Below are positions 12,122-24,055 of a stretch of DNA of 64,000 nucleotides, piece after piece. Both the position numbers and the translations under genes were made by a program. The notes beneath the pieces are model-generated. The model did no database searches and was not told where the DNA came from. It saw only the letters and a list, made by a program, of their open reading frames with translations. The first letter of the stretch is position 1, and every line of letters begins with the position of its first letter. The stretch comes from Cantharellus purpuraceus (taxonomy: Eukaryota > Basidiomycota > Agaricomycetes > Cantharellales > Hydnaceae), in contig JALBUN010000001.1 in assembly GCA_025174535.1 (NCBI GenBank), positions 3,038,001 through 3,102,000 of the forward strand. The letters are read 5' to 3'.

Positions 12122-14872
12122 ATGCTGGCTTCACTCCATCCAAACTCTCCTACATCAGACACATCCGTCAAGGACCTCATTGACCAACGAGCACGCGCCT
12201 CACACACTCGCTACTCTTCTGTTTCCTACTCACAACGATCGGACTCTCCTTCCATCTACAGTCGCCTCGAACTTTCGCCGAATACCCAGCCTCAATCACG
12301 CGGTGGCTGGCTCACTCCAGGTGATGATATGTCCTTGATGAGCCAGGGCCAGTCAGGACTCGATGAGTACTCGGACTCGGATGAGGAAGTTGACTCCCTC
12401 ACCACCTTTACACGATGCTCCATTGAACGTGATAACGACTCAGTGTTTCCCCCTGCAGATGATGATGTCTCTGTTATATCTATTCCAACTCCAAAACCAC
12501 TTGCACAACTGGTTCGGCAGCCTCCAGTTACACACGACCTCAACACAGAAGCTGGAAGCCCTCTCACAGAGGAGCCCGAGGAGGACCCGCGGATGAGCAT
12601 GCTAGGTCCCAAGATGAGATTTGTTAGTAAGGCACCTTGGGAATTGGGCGATGAAGATTTGTTGGAAGAAGAGGAGGAGGTGCCTGGAAGCGCTACCGAT
12701 GCGTTGGCCATGTTCAGCAATAAGATGAGCAACTGGCGGAGCAGGGATCAGGACAAGTCCTCCATCAAGGGTCTTGGACTGACAACTCTTCGGAGTCGTA
12801 GTCCAGGATCGCCGTCGTCCTCGAACAGAAAGGGTGGTATGTTTCGGAATCAGAATCATGAAAACCAGCGAGAGGGTCCTTACGGACCTCACCTCTCAGG
12901 TGCTTCGCAAAGCCATGGTGCCATTCCGTATGTTGTACAACATGTCATCCGCGAACACCGCTCGTTTACACCGCTTTGCAGCAGCTCTTTGGCCTCCTCA
13001 TCCAAGTTCTCTCACTCAGCAACTGATTCTCTGTCATCGGATCACGTTGTGCACAGACACGGTCACGCTAAGATGCCTCCCGCCGCAGAGTCGTCTCTAT
13101 TACCTGCGCACCTATTTCGCTCTCAAAATACGTCACGCTCATCGCATGATGAGTCTGGCTCTTCCCGTTCCGACTCGCCTCCGCCATCCAGCCGATTTGT
13201 CCACCCTTATGCGAATCCCGAACTCCTGTCAAGGCCTGCCTTTGAGCCACCTGCTACTCAAATCAACCAAACACCTGGCACAAGTCAAGATAGATTGTCT
13301 GAAGAGAGGCAAGGCTCGCCTACACGCCGTGCTTCAGAATCGGCGACGACGTCGCCGCCACAAATGACCCCTCTGCGTAAGCCTTCTGCAGGTGGAATTC
13401 CACTTCCTGCAATGCCTTCGCGAACGGCAACCGGAGAGTATGCCGACAACAATGATATACCACCCACTAATGCGCGACCAAGACCTCATACCTCTTCGAG
13501 GCCAACGACTTCAAGTTCTGTACGGATGGTGCCATTTGGAGACCAGCAAGGGAACCCGATGCACAATCTCATCACGCTTGAGCAGGCTAGAGCCCGTGTT
13601 CAGAGTGCCCCAAATCGAGGACAAGGTAGCAGTAATGGACCCATACTTACTCCAAAGTCTACACCTAGCTCGACGCTTGTGGCTGGCTTAGGTCTGGCTC
13701 CTGGTGTCGTTGTGGACAGCGGGGTCATACGTAGCCAGCGTCCGACCCCTCCACCGGTTCCTCTGCCGGACCCTTCGTCAGGTCCAACCATACCGGAGCA
13801 GAAGGCTAATTCATTCTCAAGGCCTCGTACCATGAGCACCGGAAAGCATGTGCTTGGAAATGGTATTGGGGCTGGTGCTGACGGCGACGTGGTCCCTGCA
13901 AAGACAATAAAGCACAAGAAAAGCGGTTTCATGAAGCTGTTTCAAGGCAAAGACAAGGAACGGGAGAAAGAGTCAGCCTCACCAGCTCCAGATTATCCCG
14001 TTCGTGCCATGTCAACTCCTCCTCAGCTTCATCCCTCCAGGGACTCGCCGGTGCCTCCATTGCCTAATCTGCACAATATCAAGCGTGTTCCGCCTCCCCT
14101 ACCTCTCTCGGTGTTTGTCACTTCGCCCTCGTTCCCCCCTACAGGCTCCCTGCCATCTCAGGGCCGAGAGGGCACCTCTAAAAACACTGCGTCGCCGCCT
14201 CGTACTCGTCAGGCTTCAGCACCGGTACAGACGTCAAACAATCCCTCGACAACTACCCGAGGAGATGGTCCTCAAGATTCAAGCTCGCTAGGTTCGGAGT
14301 CATCAAGACCGGCTGCCTCTGCACCTCCAAGCCAGACAACCTTTGAAGCACTGTCTCTACGACCGATATCGACGATGTTTAGTGCCAAATTTCCGGATTT
14401 GCTCTGCCCTTCACCTCTTTTGGAGAATAGTACTTCCTCTTCTTCTACGATACCAAAGCGCCTGGACGATCCGACTCCCCCGACACCAGGGTTCAGTTCT
14501 TCGCGCTCAAACTCTGTGTCAACCTCGTCTGATTATCCCGTGACGCCAAACTCGCTGCCAGGTCCTCCGTCTCTTGGCTTAATGCCCGGGGAGGATCAAT
14601 CAAGCTTGATCGCATCGTTGCAGGAGCAGATCGTCAACTCGCGTAAGATGTGGCAACGCCAGATTTGGGAGCTCGAAGGCCAGGTTAGAGACCTCAAAAC
14701 TGAGGTTGAGGAACTGCGCAACACCGGCGATTGCGATGTATGTGGCATGGCCAAGCGCGAGCGTAGGCTGCGAACACCTGTGCCGCAGAACAGCAGCGTT
14801 GTAGATCGCCCAAGGCCTCGGTTGGGCGGTGGAAACACTAGATCCGTGTTTGGTGGAGGCTCCGATATGTAA
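12122..14872 (+). CDS. Large disordered Ser/Pro-rich protein with C-terminal coiled coil
   Basis: Single-exon ORF of 916 aa. I do not recognise a named family. The protein is mostly low-complexity S, P, T and R, with many SP/TP sites and proline clusters (RPTPPPVPLPDPSSG, KRVPPPLPLS) that resemble kinase or SH3 targets. A basic patch, KTIKHKKSGFMKLFQGKDK, lies near residue 600. An acidic, ordered-looking block occurs at about 155-205 (KMRFVSKAPWELGDEDL). The C-terminus (about 830-900) is a predicted coiled coil (QEQIVNSRKMWQRQIWELEG) followed by DCDVCGMAKRERR, a CxxC pair. Such layouts are common in cytoskeletal or polarity scaffolds, but that is inference only. The ATG follows a pyrimidine-rich tract. 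Confidence 0.8.
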   Translation: MLASLHPNSPTSDTSVKDLIDQRARASHTRYSSVSYSQRSDSPSIYSRLELSPNTQPQSRGGWLTPGDDMSLMSQGQSGLDEYSDSDEEVDSLTTFTRCSIERDNDSVFPPADDDVSVISIPTPKPLAQLVRQPPVTHDLNTEAGSPLTEEPEEDPRMSMLGPKMRFVSKAPWELGDEDLLEEEEEVPGSATDALAMFSNKMSNWRSRDQDKSSIKGLGLTTLRSRSPGSPSSSNRKGGMFRNQNHENQREGPYGPHLSGASQSHGAIPYVVQHVIREHRSFTPLCSSSLASSSKFSHSATDSLSSDHVVHRHGHAKMPPAAESSLLPAHLFRSQNTSRSSHDESGSSRSDSPPPSSRFVHPYANPELLSRPAFEPPATQINQTPGTSQDRLSEERQGSPTRRASESATTSPPQMTPLRKPSAGGIPLPAMPSRTATGEYADNNDIPPTNARPRPHTSSRPTTSSSVRMVPFGDQQGNPMHNLITLEQARARVQSAPNRGQGSSNGPILTPKSTPSSTLVAGLGLAPGVVVDSGVIRSQRPTPPPVPLPDPSSGPTIPEQKANSFSRPRTMSTGKHVLGNGIGAGADGDVVPAKTIKHKKSGFMKLFQGKDKEREKESASPAPDYPVRAMSTPPQLHPSRDSPVPPLPNLHNIKRVPPPLPLSVFVTSPSFPPTGSLPSQGREGTSKNTASPPRTRQASAPVQTSNNPSTTTRGDGPQDSSSLGSESSRPAASAPPSQTTFEALSLRPISTMFSAKFPDLLCPSPLLENSTSSSSTIPKRLDDPTPPTPGFSSSRSNSVSTSSDYPVTPNSLPGPPSLGLMPGEDQSSLIASLQEQIVNSRKMWQRQIWELEGQVRDLKTEVEELRNTGDCDVCGMAKRERRLRTPVPQNSSVVDRPRPRLGGGNTRSVFGGGSDM

Positions 14873-15132
14873 TTACCTGCCAGCAGTACCCGGATACTCA
14901 CTCTCTTGGTTGACACTTATTATCTCCCGACATTCCTTTTTTTTTTGGCACTCCCACATCCTGACTTGTGCAACATAATACCCTGTTTTGTTGATCTGTG
15001 CGTTTACTGTCCACTCAACTCTTATCCTTACTTTGCTTGTCTTTTATTGCAGTCTCGTTTTGTACTGTCTGTCCTTTTAAGGACATTCTTAGGATTCCTG
15101 TATCATAGACTAATTACTCAGCCATAATACTC

Positions 15133-18100
15133 CTACTCCTCGTCGGCACCTATTAGCCATCCAATGCCTCTAGCAAAGGCTTGCTTGGCGTGAGCTGAAA
15201 CGTCAGGCCCCGAGCTTTCATTTTCACCGCTGCCTCCATCCAATGAGCTCCGTCCTTCCTCTGACTGCCTTCCACGCACGGAAAACGGAAAATTGGCGGC
15301 GACACTTTTTATTGTCCGACTAGCCAGAGCAGCAGCCGCATCCGGAGCGCTGATCCCAGTGGAAGTTCCCAAGTGCAACTCATGGAGTCGAGTTGTAAAC
15401 GATGCAGTAGAAGATTGTACTGTGCGTTTCCTCGACGCTTTCTCTTTGCTTGCTGCCAGCTGGTCTCGGAGGATGACCATGCTCTCTCCTTCAATTTTTC
15501 CCCACACCCCAAGGACATCGGGCATGTGCTCTGGAGGACATAGCTCGAGTGCATGACCCAGCAATTTGAGTTTTTTCTCGACATCGTGGAATTCAGTCTG
15601 CCGTCCAAGCTGGAAACACGAGTGCCAACAGACTTCCTTGGCCTCTTTTTCGCTCTCCACGTCACCCGACGTTGAGGAGGCTTCGTCCAGATTCCGCACA
15701 ATGTCGACCATACGTTCAGCGGTCTCTGCAGCTCGCGTGAAGTCTTCCGCCTGTAGAGCAGCATCGGCAAGCATAGCTAGCACCTTAACCTCCGCGGCAA
15801 TGTTGCCTCGGTATCCAAGTTTGTGCGTAAGATCTAGGATAACTTTCGAGTGTTTGTACGCATCCTCTGTGCTCGAAAGAACGCGCGCAATCAGGCTAAG
15901 TCTGTCCTTGACAAGTCGGATCTCGATAGGAGAGATAGGAATACCCTGGCGGGACACGACGTTAAAGGAACATATGCGACTGGTTGCTTCTATGAACTCG
16001 CGTTCATATTGGATGGCGGGAGATGGCATAGCCACGCTAAGGCTGTACGTGTACATGATGTCAGGATCGAAATCCGAGGCTTATGGCAGGGCTTACCATT
16101 CATATGCGAGTTTCATTTCACCTTGATGAAGATTCCCTGAGCTAGCATTGTCATAAAACTCCCTGGATGAAGCCAATACTTGCGCTTCGATAACATGAGA
16201 ATCCGATAGATAGGGCGTGCGCGACTTCCGCAATACACTCTTTGCGACATGAAAGCCTGTGGATTTCAATAGGGATTCAGATGTGAATAAGGGATCAAAC
16301 TTACTACCAGAGCTCAGCAGGCCACTAAAAAATACTCGGGTCACTTCTTCCCTGCTAAGCAGCCCGAAGGCACCTCTTAGCGCTCCCTCACCACCACCTA
16401 CCAATTTGAGCATATCATCCAACAGCTCCAGCCATTCGTCCTCACTTTCTGGCTCATACCCTCCATCTCCTGCACGCCTTGACATTCGGGTGGCCCATGC
16501 ACGCTGTTGTCCTTGATCATTTGCACTCTGCAGGAACCACCGCAGGGGAGCAGGGACATTCCATCGTGCCAAGATCTCACCAGACTCGAGGTGTACATCC
16601 AACACGTCCAGCACGCGGGACAGAGCAGATGCCGGGAGTGGAGTAAAGAAGAGAAAGAGTTCTTGTGGAGTGCACCGGGGCCTGGAGGTTGACGGGGTGA
16701 CGAAGTCACCGAGAGAGAGGAGCGTTGTATCTGCTTCGTCGCCCTCTTCCTTGTCTACTCCACTCCATTCGGGTAGACATTCAAATATTTTACTCATCAT
16801 TGGCCAGTCGGTGAGATTATCGCTGCCGTATAGGCATGCGAGTGCCAGACGCGCCATGTTTTCATCGTTCTTGATCAGTCTCTCGATTATTGGCAGGGTA
16901 GGCTTGGAGGACGCGAATATTGCAGCTGCGAGCTCGAGTTCAGTTTCAAGGACGAAGTCGTAAAAGACGCGGTCGACAAGCCCGGGGTCAGGAGATCCAG
17001 CACGCTCCGCTCGGGATTCGAGCACAAAAAGATAGGGCATCACGAGACGGCGAATATCGTCTGCAATACTCTCTGAAGTGGCATGCGTCAAATATGCGCG
17101 CACCACTGCCAAAGGATCCAAGGACCTCCAACGGGACAGTGTCCAGTCATCATCGTCGGTGTCATCGGTGGCACGGGGTGCATCATAAACAAGACGCGCA
17201 AGAAGTCCTAACTCTTCTCCTAATTCGTCGAGGTCTGGGACTCCTTGCGAGGCACCATGTTGCACCAACGCCAGGGCAATATCAACGAGCCCAACACGAT
17301 CCGCCTTATTAATTCGATTTCGATACCACTGGGACACCTCTGACACCGAGTGAGGACAGAATGAGGAAGTATGCGATGTTGTATTCTTCTGGCTGAACGC
17401 TGATGTGCACTCCTCTGTCTCGGACCAATCCAGAGAGTCTCGCCATGGAGAGTGAGATGGAAGAATCTCAGACTCTGTGGACGGGTCGATTGCAGGGAGT
17501 AGTGTAAGGAAATTTGAGGGGTTCACGTGTTCTGGTATTGATTGGAGGATGTAAAGGCGGTGAGCATTGAGCGAATTGGGATGTCGTTGAAGAAGTGTCG
17601 CAAGTGCTTGAAAATGTAAATGCAGGGCAAAGTCCAAGGCTGTGTGCAAGAGAGTGTTTCGGAGAAACGATGACAATGATATTGGAAATGCAACCCCAGG
17701 CTCAACCTCATGAACACTATCGTCTGCCTTCAGTGTCTCCTCCCATGGATCCAAGTCGCCCCAACCACCCTCTGGTTCATTATGTTGTTTCTGCTTGCCA
17801 TTCGCCCAATGTTTTGAAAATTCAACGTATGTCTCGAGTCTATCAAATCGTTCCAGTAGGACAGCGCGTAAACGACAGAGTAGTTCGTCGGTAGTATGAG
17901 TTGCGAAGTGAGTAACAAGGGATGCATGATTGAGCTGAACCTCAGGGTCGACTGGGGCCCTTTCTTGATCATCCAAAGGTTCTTGGAAAGACATCATTGC
18001 CTTGCGTGATCGTTCCAAAGCAGGTTCCGTCCTCTCCAGACCAAGAGTGAGTAGGGCACGTTGAACGTCAACATTGTCCAGAGTTTTGTCGGCAACTGCA

Positions 18101-18252
18101 GCAGCTATCCAAACATCACTAGAAACCGTGCCAAGGATATCCTTGACGCTTTGCACTGTGATAGCCTCGTCTGGTAGTTGGACCCACCGCGTACATTGTG
18201 CACTGGTCGACATTGAAATAGGCGCCGACCCTACTCTTTCTGACCTCCTCAC
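15133..18252 (-). CDS. SEC39: Sec39-domain protein (Dsl1 tether subunit)
   Basis: Two exons, 18252-16097 and 16042-15133, are joined across a 54-bp intron (16043-16096), giving 1021 aa. An internal ATG at 18213 (MSTSAQCTRW) would give 1008 aa and may be the true start. The protein is helical throughout, with blocks typical of fungal Sec39: LTLLPAID, LSRWRSLDPLAVVRAYL, RVFYDFVLETELELAAAIF, ERLIKNDENMARLALACLYG, and ARWNVPAPLRWFLQSANDQ. Sec39 pairs with Dsl1 and Tip20 at the ER and captures COPI vesicles returning from the Golgi; the animal counterpart is NBAS. The C-terminal exon is less conserved. Its start codon is only 12 bp (or 51 bp from the internal ATG) from that of divergent CGR1, so both must share one promoter region. 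Confidence 0.85.
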
Positions 18253-18264
18253 TTCGAGAAAGGC

Positions 18265-18773
18265 ATGGCCACAGAAGAGAAGGCTACAGTGTCTGTGGAG
18301 TTACGAAACTCTGCGGGTGGTCGGGTCTCGGGGAAGGGATGGAAACAAGCAAAGTCCGCGACTCGGTGCGTCCACCAGCAGAGCAGCTACGCCAAAATAC
18401 TCACTTAAGCGTCAGTCGATCCCATCTCCCCACAGGCGTGAAAGCTAGGACATGGGAGGAACGAATGGAGAAAGAAAAAAAGGAATCCGCAATTAGGAAA
18501 TTAGAGCAGGAATTGAAAGAGGAGAAAAAAGCCGAAATCACTAGGTATTTTTCATCGGTTTGGATGTTTCAAAGCTTACTCTACCCAGACGTAAACAAAT
18601 CACGGCTGAGCGCAAAAAGGCTGCACTTGAAAGACAGCAATTTGAGGAAATGAGAGCAAAGGTGATACATATCTCTTGCATTGACTTGTTGCCTAACATA
18701 GATTCAGATGAATGCGAAGAAAGCCGCTCGGCTAAAGCGCAAGGCAGGGAGAAGTAAAAAAGTGAATGGGTAA
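18265..18773 (+). CDS. CGR1: Cgr1, rRNA-processing protein
   Basis: Four exons (18265-18365, 18410-18544, 18589-18661, 18708-18773) encode 124 aa. This is the usual length for Cgr1, a small highly charged nucleolar protein needed for 60S subunit maturation. Diagnostic blocks are GRVSGKGWKQ at the N-terminus, SHLPTGVKARTWEERMEKEK, then the K/E-rich helix and RKQITAERKKAALER. The C-terminus is KKAARLKRKAGRSKK. The first intron is only 44 bp. The gene lies between divergent SEC39 and convergent VPS18, with 15 bp between its stop codon and the VPS18 stop codon. Confidence 0.95.
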
Positions 18774-18788
18774 AAGTCATCCACCTCA

Positions 18789-21700
18789 TCATAACTGCCA
18801 TGAATTGTCCACTTCCCCTTCCGCAATAAACGGCTTATCCAGCCCTGCCACTACCGATTCGCAAAGCGGACAACTCGAGGCCAACAATTCGTCTAACTCT
18901 TCTCGCATCTTCTCGATTTTCTCGGCATCCCGTCCATCCCCACCTGCTTCGTTCTTCTTGTTTCCACTTGCACCCCAGACACCTCCCACCACGCTAGCGA
19001 GTGATTCGGGTACGATGAGATCCCGTAAGCGATCGCCAGCAGCCGCAAGATTTCGTGTTAGGCCGCTTCCCGGTACAGCAGTCCGGCCGTTTGCATTAGC
19101 AAAATTGGCAGACAGAAGAGTACGTTGTGGAGGAGGTAGGATGGTTTGTCTTTGCGGGCCGGTGATGTTTCGGTCTTTCGCAGAGCCATGCATAAGTTCC
19201 GTTTGTAGCGTCAATATCCTTCGCAGGGAGGAAGATGGCAAATACTCCTTAACCTGAAATGCTGTTAGCACGAAGCTTTGGCTCGAGATGGTCGTATGCT
19301 TACCAACCCGATTAAACAGTCCGCATGAAAGGAGTGCTGACATGGGAAAACATAAAATTGTCGAATCAGAAGTGGATATGAACAGGTTGAGCATCGCTCT
19401 CCAGCCTCCAGAGTCACAAATCTATTCTTAAGATCAGCGATATCCTTCTTGATCGACTCGGCATTCCGTGTTGCTTCATTCATCTCGTCTTTGAGCTCTT
19501 CAATGTGTGCGCTATAGCCTTCAAGCGCTGTGCAGATATCATCTTTGAAGTCGTCTATAACGACAAAATCTGGGAAGAACGGAAGTATGTCCTCGATTTT
19601 GAGTAGATCGGTATCCTCAAGGAATCGCATAGCCCTGGCAACGTGAGGCATAAGCTTGATGTACAACGGGAAGGAGGCAAAAGAACAACACACGTTTTGA
19701 GGTCCTGCTTGTCTTGGACGACATACTTTGCAATTTTGAGCCAAAGCTTCTTTTTTAATAAAAGATCATCTTCAGGCATGTCTGCATTGATCTTGGCCAG
19801 CTCAAGATCCCCCTTCATTAGGGCCAGATCAACGCTGTTTTCGTACATCCCCATTTTGGAGTAAATATGTACGCAGGGCTGTGTCCGTCCATTTTGCTTG
19901 CATAGCCGCAGGGCATAATCTAGATCGTAGTAAGGTTTACTTGTCAAAGGATTCTCTGGGGCGGTAGACAAGAATCGCAGCAGTGGTCCATCGTCTTCAG
20001 GCGCAGACGGTGCGGAGGAGGCGTAGAAAGTTATGAGGAGGTTGTGGATTGTGGGCGAGGTAGAGTGCGACTCAAATATGGCATGGTTGAGATAACGAAC
20101 AGCATGGTTTGGGGATATAGGGTCTCGAGGGACATGCTGAAGCTGTAAGAGGGAAGGCACGAGCCGCAAAGGGTCGAGAGAGGGCTGACGTAGCCAGGAA
20201 TCAACGGTTTCTTTGGGAGCATGACGTATTAGAACGGGGCCGAAGCGGTAGTAGAGTTCAAGGTTATTCTAGAGGGATACTCGTAAGTGCCAATTAGTAA
20301 ATGTAGAGGGTCCGTCGCACTTGGCGATTTAACACGTCGATTGTCTTCACCCATTCCTCTTCTGAGACCCAGTGCTCGATGACCCTTTCAAAGTCTCCAA
20401 CGACAGTCGCATAATGCAGATATACGTCAGTGCGGCCGTGACTCAGGATGAGGTCGTAGACAGTGGACCTCTCCAGATTAGACTTATCACTGCATTTAGT
20501 ACTTGGGCTATGACGCCTCCACATAGATCTAGCGAACCTTGTAAGTTTCAAAGAATTGACGAAGCTCGTCTTCAAGTAGTGAACGCTCCGCCTGAAGGTT
20601 TTCGACGTCATGTGAAACCGACTCAGATGCAACAAGGTCATCCAACTGATTACACTTGCTGAGGTAGAACTCGACAAGCCACGTCGCGAGCATCATCCTT
20701 TGGGTGAGATCCTGGTCTATAATATAACCTCTGTAACCAGATAAGGATCGTATGGGGTACTCACGGTTTTCCGTGTACGCTCCAGGCGCGAGATTAGGTA
20801 GTATCGCAGTGCGTCTCGTTCGCCAATGTCAACAAAACGCAGTGTGACCTCTTCAAAGCTTTTCGATGATTGAGCATAACATTGTGCAGACTGGATATAG
20901 CGTCCTGCATCGAAGTGAGCGTCGGCTTGTCTAGCAAGGACGTGATCCCGTTGGAACGGTGTCTAGGTGTCACCTAAGTACAGAACCGATGTCAAGTGAT
21001 CCGGTCAGCAAAGCACACCTTTGTATATTGCAATGCTATTTCCGGCATGCCCTTCTCGAGGTAAACTCTCCAGACGTCTCTGTCCTCGTTCGCCACTACG
21101 AGCTCAAAGAGAGACGAATCTGTATATACCCAATACGTTTTACGCACGTTGTCGACCGCAAAGCCACGGACTTCCTCTCCAGGTTTCTGCGTAAAATGAT
21201 AATCAGATTGGCCCAGGATATCTGCAAATGAGGAAACAAACAAGAGGCAGTAGTTCTTCGTAAGTGACCTTCTCGTCCAAATTGCCCACAGCAACTACCC
21301 GGTCGTGGTAGAGTAAGATGAAATGAAACTCAGTGAGACCGATGGACAGAGAAACTTCCGGAGCCACTTGGGGTTCGACTTCAGATAAGGAGTCATCAGA
21401 TGAAGAGCTAAGCTGAGGATATGGTAGTAATCGCGAAGCGTCTATCAAGCCATCCAAAGGTGCCGAAGTATACTTGAGGCTACCATGATAGATCCCTGGT
21501 CCTACACACAATGTCACTAACTCTGTAATATGAGAGCCAATTGGATTACCTGTCAACCACGCCATGGACTTGGGTAACGACTGGGGGCGATCGGCGTTTG
21601 GCGTGTAGAAGTGCAACTCGGAGTGTTTGGTCTGGCTAGGCAGCTCGAGAAACTCTTCCAGCAAGTCAAAAATGAGTTCCAAACATAGGTCTGGTCAACG

Positions 21701-22654
21701 TACTCGGGGCAGTATCTTGGTACGCAGCGAAAAGGGTGTTGAAAACCTTTCCTGCATCGTCCGATCGCCTATCGAGATTTCCCACAAACTGGTATATACG
21801 AGAGGCAGTGGTGACCACTACGAGACCTTTATTGAAGTCAGGGGGAGGGAAATACACAAAGTCAATGCCGGTGATGGGTTGACGTTCTGTAAGAGTGAAG
21901 ACGGAATGAAGATATCTTTCCTGAGACTTGAAGAGATCATCTTCGGCATCCAAGCAAGCTTCGTATATTGTGCCATTCCTCCCACCCAGAAGGATCTCCT
22001 TGGTAGACGTAGATGCTGTTGACGAAAGTAAGGCGGGTCTATTCCAAGCTACGCTTTCAATGACCATTTTGAAACTGCGCAATGGCTTCGGTTTTTTCCA
22101 CCCTTTATGCAAGTAGAAATTCTCCCCTTGCTGAGACGTGATAATAAGGTGCCGCCCAGAGGGATCGAGAAAGAGCTTGTATATTGTTATCTCCGATGGT
22201 TTACGCGGGATTTGTAGCTTGGTGACTTGATCCGGATGGGCTAGTTCGATAAGAATAAGGACATTATTGGAAAGCCCCATTGCTACCATGTCAGATGACA
22301 CAACAAGTGAAATAAGTGGCGCTGGAATGGCATATTGCACCCTAGCCAACTCAAACACAGGTGCATTTTCACCTGCGCCACCCGGGTAATAACCAGTCTC
22401 CAACTGATAGAAAATTGTGGCGATGAGAAAGGTGAGGTGAGTGAAGAAAATTCACCTGAGTTACAACTTCTCCAAACTCGCTATGATTGGCACCGTCATC
22501 GAAAGGCGAAGGCTCAAATCCTTGATACGCGATCTGTGGCAAGGAGGAGCCGGTATGGTGAAGTGGGTCTGGTTGAGCACCAGAGTGCTCGACAACTGCC
22601 AGAGGTTAGGTCGACTGCAGGCTGACTGTGGATTCACTCACATTCGTCGAACAT
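18789..22654 (-). CDS. VPS18: Vps18 (Pep3), HOPS/CORVET subunit with RING finger
   Basis: Twelve exons join in phase: 22654-22642, 22595-22456, 22403-21704, 21654-21550, 21501-21242, 21186-21019, 20962-20765, 20711-20538, 20482-20321, 20268-19694, 19634-19304 and 19253-18789, giving 1096 aa. The N-terminal half is a beta-propeller (VVSSDMVAMGLSNNVLILIE, VESVAWNRPALL, GIYHGSL). It is followed by an alpha-solenoid containing the clathrin-type repeat (NLERSTVYDLILSHGRTDVY, FGPVLIRHAPKETVDSW). The C-terminus holds a coiled coil (IEELKDEMNEATRN) and a RING: CSTCSYPLL, then CQHSFHADC, and finally CPLC. Vps18 acts in tethering and fusion at endosomes and the vacuole. The last RING Cys pair is separated by about 130 residues from the preceding pair. 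The first exon has just 13 coding bases. Confidence 0.95.
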
Positions 22655-22776
22655 CAGTTCGGTAGGTATTACAAATCACGGGATTATATAAACACACTGG
22701 CCGAACGGACTGCGGACCTCCCAAATCAGGACAGGAGAGCATTGTGTTGAACCTCCGCTGCCACTTCTCACTCACC

Positions 22777-23852
22777 ATGGCACGTCCTACACCACGACTG
22801 TTCGTTATCCGCCACGGTTAGCCGTTTTAAAGCCTCTAAATTACGAACGCTGAACAAGACGTGCAGGTGAGACTGAATGGAGCCTCAATGGTAAGCAAAT
22901 ACACATTCTGAGTCCTTCGCATTGCGCACTTATGGTCTTCCCAGGGCGACATGTAACGTCCTCCCTCCCCCAAAAAGACGAAAGCGTATAAGCCCCATTT
23001 TCTAGACAGGCCGCACTGATATACCATTGACACCGCGGGGAAGAGATATTATTAAAAGCCATGCCAAGGCTATCACTAGTGACAGCAGTTGGTGCATCAC
23101 TATATCGCCACATTTAATTTCCAACAGTTCAAGCAGAAATGATAGATCCTAAGAACCTTGCATTCGTGTTCGTGTCTCCTCGTCAACGAGCACATGAAAC
23201 ATTTCACCTGTTGTTCAACCATCTTCCTACCCCACCCCCTCACATCGTCACGGAGGAAGTGGGAGAGTGGGATTATGGGGATTATGAAGGTATAACTTCG
23301 ACAGAAATACTCAAGACACGCCCAGGATGGGATATATTCCGCGATGGGTATATGGTTAGAGACATGCGGCGGTCAGCTGCTGATAGTGTTTCAGATGTCC
23401 TGGTGGTGAAAGTCCGGAAGATATCACTAAGCGCGTAGATGCGGTCATATCCAAGGCATGTTCACGGACTTGCCTGGAAGCTATGTTTAAACACCAACAT
23501 ATTTGATGCTAGGTGCGCGAAGTTCACCGCCTGTTTAAGGAGGAAGGTGTCGGTGCAAGGGACGTTTTGATCGTGGCTCATTCGCATTTTACGCGTGCTG
23601 TCATTGCACGATGGCTCAAGGCTCCTCTGGAACTAGGTGCTCCTGAGATCATCTATATTAACTACTAGTGTAGCTGAAACGTGCTAACAGGGTCCCATTT
23701 CAACGTGGAAGCCGCAGGAGTAAGCCTAATGCCCGGCTGCGATCATAGAAATCCTAACGTTGGATGCTTTGTGCCAGGTTGCGTTGCTGTCTTACAACCA
23801 TAACTCTCTCGAGGAGCCGTGCCTGAATGGTCTCAATCTTTACGCGTTTTGA
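22777..23852 (+). CDS. Histidine phosphatase, SHB17-like
   Basis: Nine exons (22777-22816, 22867-22890, 22945-22952, 23006-23078, 23128-23347, 23395-23455, 23513-23636, 23691-23719, 23778-23852) encode 217 aa. The N-terminus LFVIRHGETEWSLNGRHTG holds the catalytic His of the phosphoglycerate-mutase fold, followed by GRTDIPLTP. Later blocks are VSPRQRAHETF, EWDYGDYEG, DGCPGGES, VAHSHFTRAVIARWL with the second catalytic His, and VALLSYNHNSLEEP. These match the fungal family containing sedoheptulose-1,7-bisphosphatase SHB17, which feeds ribose synthesis. The substrate here is inferred, not shown. The third exon is only 8 bp. The intron at 23456-23512 is best explained by a GC donor. The gene diverges from VPS18, with 122 bp between start codons. 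Confidence 0.88.
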
Positions 23853-24055
23853 ATCACGGGCACAACTATTACTTCATATTTTCAATTTAGAGATGAAACT
23901 GCTCGGAATTATGTAAATGTATGTCTAGTAGATTGTACAAGAAGTTTGGTTGCTTTGTGATGTTTATCCTTGTAATAGTTAGGCGCTTCGGAACGTATAA
24001 GGGAACGTGGCTTCGTTCATCACACCCGTCCGTGGACTTGCCTCGCGCTTCCAGC

